Positions 62,791 to 64,000 of a stretch of DNA of 64,000 nucleotides are shown one piece after another. This DNA is from JBGSPQ01 sp041738505. Its GTDB lineage: Bacteria; Patescibacteriota; Gracilibacteria; UBA1369. Below the pieces are notes generated by a model. The model saw only the letters and a list, made by a program, of their open reading frames with translations, ran no database searches and was not told where the DNA came from. The stretch covers positions 4,018-68,017 of the forward strand of contig JBGSPQ010000023.1 in assembly GCA_041738505.1 (NCBI GenBank), given 5' to 3'. The stretch's first letter is position 1. Each line of letters begins with the position of its first letter. The position numbers and the translations under genes are program-made.

Positions 62791-63112
62791 TTTGCAGTTT
62801 GTTAAAAAATTCCGTGAATTTTTTGTATTTCCGTTTATCTTTTACGCACTCCGGGCAGATCCAGATTTTGGTTGTTGAATCAATAATTCTGCCATGTTCG
62901 TCAATCATAATGCAGCATCCTCCCATCACCGGCGCGCCGCAGTACGGATAAAATTTATCCTTGGGTCTTTCAACCAACCGGTCAAATAATGGCAAGCCGT
63001 ATTCGACTTTTACCGTTTTTACTTTCATTTTGATTTTGTGGAGCGGACATTTTCTTTTTCTTATCCTTTCCGAGGACATGTTTTTTGGTATTTCGGGGTC
63101 AAAGATGTACAT
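62777..63112 (-). CDS. Small zinc-ribbon-like protein directly behind a SAM riboswitch
   Basis: The protein has 111 residues from the ATG at 63112; a TTG at 63142 lies inside the terminator T run and is rejected. It is basic with cysteine groups KRKCPLHKIK, YPYCGAPVMGGCCIMID and IWICPECVKDKRKYKKF, suggesting a zinc ribbon formed by the YCGAP-CC and CPEC pairs. No signal or membrane helix. The family is not recognised. It is the first gene after a complete SAM-I-type riboswitch with terminator, so its expression should drop when S-adenosylmethionine is abundant. That link to sulfur or methyl metabolism is the only clue to its role. It overlaps the next gene by 14 bases. Confidence 0.8.
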   Translation of the reverse strand: MYIFDPEIPKNMSSERIRKRKCPLHKIKMKVKTVKVEYGLPLFDRLVERPKDKFYPYCGAPVMGGCCIMIDEHGRIIDSTTKIWICPECVKDKRKYKKFTEFFNKLQNEQE

Positions 63113-63140
63113 GGGATTTTGGGTTAAATATTGGTAATGC

Positions 63141-63173
63141 AAAAAAAAACAATAACGCGTTCATCGGTTATTG
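63141..63173 (-). terminator. Riboswitch expression-platform terminator
   Basis: On the minus strand the stem CAATAAC (63173-63167) / GTTATTG (63156-63150) is followed by nine T residues (63149-63141). It lies 10 bases after the aptamer and 28 bases before the ATG, the right place for an OFF switch by premature termination. Confidence 0.88.
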
Positions 63174-63182
63174 CTTTATGGT

Positions 63183-63268
63183 TTCATCTTGCTTAGGTGG
63201 AGCACCTTATCTTGTGGACAGGTTGCTGACGGGTCATAGAGCTAAGTCTCTCGCCGTCTCGCGATGAA
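63183..63268 (-). promoter_or_regulatory. SAM-I-clan (S-box-type) riboswitch aptamer
   Basis: The minus-strand RNA has the full S-box layout. P1 pairs TTCATC (63268-63263) with GATGAA (63188-63183). P2 has GACGG / CCGTC (63258-63254 with 63232-63228), with the K-turn CGA...TGA and an upper stem AGAG/CTCT. The P2 loop CTTAG (63246-63242) is exactly complementary to CTAAG (63196-63192) in J3/4, the hallmark pseudoknot. P3 pairs ACCT with AGGT (63223-63220 with 63207-63204). The conserved GCAACC and AAGGTGCT lie where expected. A separate P4 is reduced or absent, as in some SAM-I/IV variants. It controls the operon 63112-62413. Confidence 0.9.
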
Positions 63269-63277
63269 TGCGGTTAG

Positions 63278-63306
63278 AATATAAACAAGGATTATGTTTT
63301 TGTCAA
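63278..63306 (-). promoter_or_regulatory. Promoter of the SAM-riboswitch operon
   Basis: On the minus strand TTGACA (63301-63306) and TATATT (63278-63283) are separated by exactly 17 bases. Transcription should begin near 63271, a few bases before P1 of the aptamer. The -35 overlaps the stop codon of the HigA-type gene. Confidence 0.88.
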
Positions 63307-63629
63307 GGGTGAGTGGGGAGGGGTGGGTGGGGGGTGGATTTGCTGAAGACTTTAACCTCAATTGTAAGCCGTTTCCCCAGTTTATCGCTCTGGGTTTCAA
63401 GGTCGAAGTGGGTCTGCAAATTCAACCATAAGTCGGGAGACGTATTAAAGTAACGCGCCAGTCGCAGGGCGGTGTCCGCGGTTATGGATCTTTTTCCATG
63501 TACGATTTCGTTGATTCTTCTTGGGGGGACGCTGATATCTTTGGCAAGCCGATATTGTGATATACCAAGCGGTTTTAAGAATTCTTCGGACAGGATTTCA
63601 CCGGGATGTACCAGTTTTATTTTTTTCAT
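63303..63629 (-). CDS. higA: HigA-family antitoxin, no toxin gene visible
   Basis: The 108-residue protein begins LVHPGEILSEEFLKPLGISQYRLAKDISVPPRRINEIVHGKRSITADTALRLARYFNTSPDLWLNLQTHFDLE, broken by nothing, which is the HigA/VapI xenobiotic-response-element HTH pattern. HigA binds DNA as a dimer, represses its operon and neutralises the HigB RNase. In the usual HigBA order higB comes first, but the 370 bases upstream contain no HigB-like frame, and the gene after it is the riboswitch operon. It is thus an orphan antitoxin-type regulator in this window. A Pro/His-rich tail (STPHPPLPTHP) is unusual. Confidence 0.9.
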   Translation of the reverse strand: MKKIKLVHPGEILSEEFLKPLGISQYRLAKDISVPPRRINEIVHGKRSITADTALRLARYFNTSPDLWLNLQTHFDLETQSDKLGKRLTIEVKVFSKSTPHPPLPTHP

Positions 63630-63667
63630 TTTCCGTCTCTATATCTTTGAAATTTATTATCATACTA

Positions 63668-63705
63668 ATGTTAACGTGTGGCGTTAATAACGTCAAGCGT
63701 TATTA
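63668..63705 (-). promoter_or_regulatory. Promoter and operator of higA
   Basis: On the minus strand TTGACG (63691-63696) and TAACAT (63668-63673) are separated by 17 bases. A perfect inverted repeat TAATAACG-TCAAG-CGTTATTA (63685-63705) covers the -35, the typical position for HigA binding and autorepression. Confidence 0.7.
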
Positions 63706-63980
63706 GGCGCGAGGTTTTGGATTAGAATTTCAAATTACATGGGTGGGATTAAGGATTGTTAAGGGAAGTGTTAAATAATTATAAATTTTTTGGGTGGATC
63801 CGTGCACGTGCACGGATTTTTAAATGCGAAATGGCTTGATGACGCGATAAAAGGGCTATGATTCTGTGCGCGTGTAAAAAATCAACGGGTTGTTTACACT
63901 TCTGCATCAAGAAACCTTTTTAGTCTTTGGCAAGGAGTGTAAGAAGTTTTGTCTATTTTAAGCGCAGAATGGAGTCTTAC
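63706..63980. other. Region without recognised gene
   Basis: Apart from the palindrome at 63798-63817, this 275-base stretch shows no open frame with support, no tRNA and no repeat. A short plus-strand frame begins after it at 63981. Confidence 0.35.
63798..63817. repeat. Perfect 20-bp palindrome followed by T run
   Basis: ATCCGTGCAC is followed directly by its reverse complement GTGCACGGAT and then TTTT. With a four-base loop it can act as a short terminator on the plus strand, or, as a perfect palindrome, as a protein-binding site. No gene is known just upstream. Confidence 0.6.
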
Positions 63981-64000
63981 ATGATTATAATATTTAACAT
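63981..64000 (+). CDS. Possible start of a gene cut by the right edge
   Basis: ATG at 63981 is preceded by GGAG with six bases of spacing (63971-63974), one of the better ribosome-binding sites here, and opens a frame MIIIFN that runs off the window. Only six codons are visible, so no product can be named. Confidence 0.3.

Noticed and set aside
1..64000. UGA recoded as glycine, as in Gracilibacteria/SR1
   Set aside because: Several genes end at TGA at family-typical positions (for example the zinc-ribbon gene at 42293 and the RlpA gene at 46299) and no conserved Gly is encoded by TGA.

Overview
The window reads as a chromosomal fragment of a small-genomed bacterium that appears monoderm. My best inference is a member of the Candidate Phyla Radiation / Patescibacteria, possibly Peregrinibacteria-like. 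This rests on gene content: several SLH-domain surface proteins, LytR-CpsA-Psr and MraY cell-wall genes, no LPS or outer-membrane genes, an adenosylcobalamin-type ribonucleotide reductase, Pta-AckA acetate formation, many large coiled-coil orphans and very tight packing with tail-to-tail overlaps. TGA acts as an ordinary stop, so the UGA-glycine code of Gracilibacteria/SR1 is not used. The taxonomic call is not proven by anything in the window.

Layout. 1-2646 (minus) is a large secreted DNRLRE/Ig-like protein running off the left edge. 3.0-13.4 kb (plus, except one TPR-like gene) has class I FBPase, a lipoprotein, an M23 peptidase with SLH and Cys-rich repeats, an HNH endonuclease with repeat-rich 3' flank, an SLH surface protein and a conserved-TM-helix protein. 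13.5-16.3 kb has two coiled-coil/low-complexity orphans. 16.4-19.1 kb is an ECF sigma factor with a FecR-like putative anti-sigma. 19.0-25.3 kb (minus) is a cell-wall block: SLH-CAP protein, LCP ligase, D,D-carboxypeptidase, MraY. 25.4-30.2 kb holds a lipoprotein, a TrmB regulator, ComEC and two tandem methyltransferases. 30.3-35.8 kb has a TPR/coiled-coil giant, class II RNR and a DHH phosphoesterase. 35.9-38.5 kb has a SOD / ferredoxin operon and three tandem copies of a small membrane-anchored protein family, one of them only 57 residues. 38.6-45.5 kb holds HAD, RarA, an orphan CbiM, a zinc-ribbon membrane protein, a second HNH paralogue, MsrB, VIT and an FMN reductase. 45.5-45.9 kb is a tandem repeat next to tRNA-Glu. 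46-49.9 kb is the conserved rpmH-rnpA-yidC-khpB block followed by an SLH-RlpA gene and an FtsL-like gene. 50-59.6 kb contains PabA/TrpG, a PP2C-like/TM/propeller protein, a GT28 glycosyltransferase with an N-terminal helical extension, Pta-AckA, PHP and DUF2779 genes. 59.7-64 kb looks accessory.

The most interesting stretch is 59.7-63.7 kb. A 612-residue protein has a clear but degenerate RelA/SpoT-type synthetase domain and is followed by a DUF4256 gene. Facing them is a complete SAM-I-clan riboswitch cassette (promoter, aptamer with matching pseudoknot, terminator) that controls two small cysteine-rich proteins of unknown function. Next to that is a HigA-type antitoxin with its own operator but no visible toxin.
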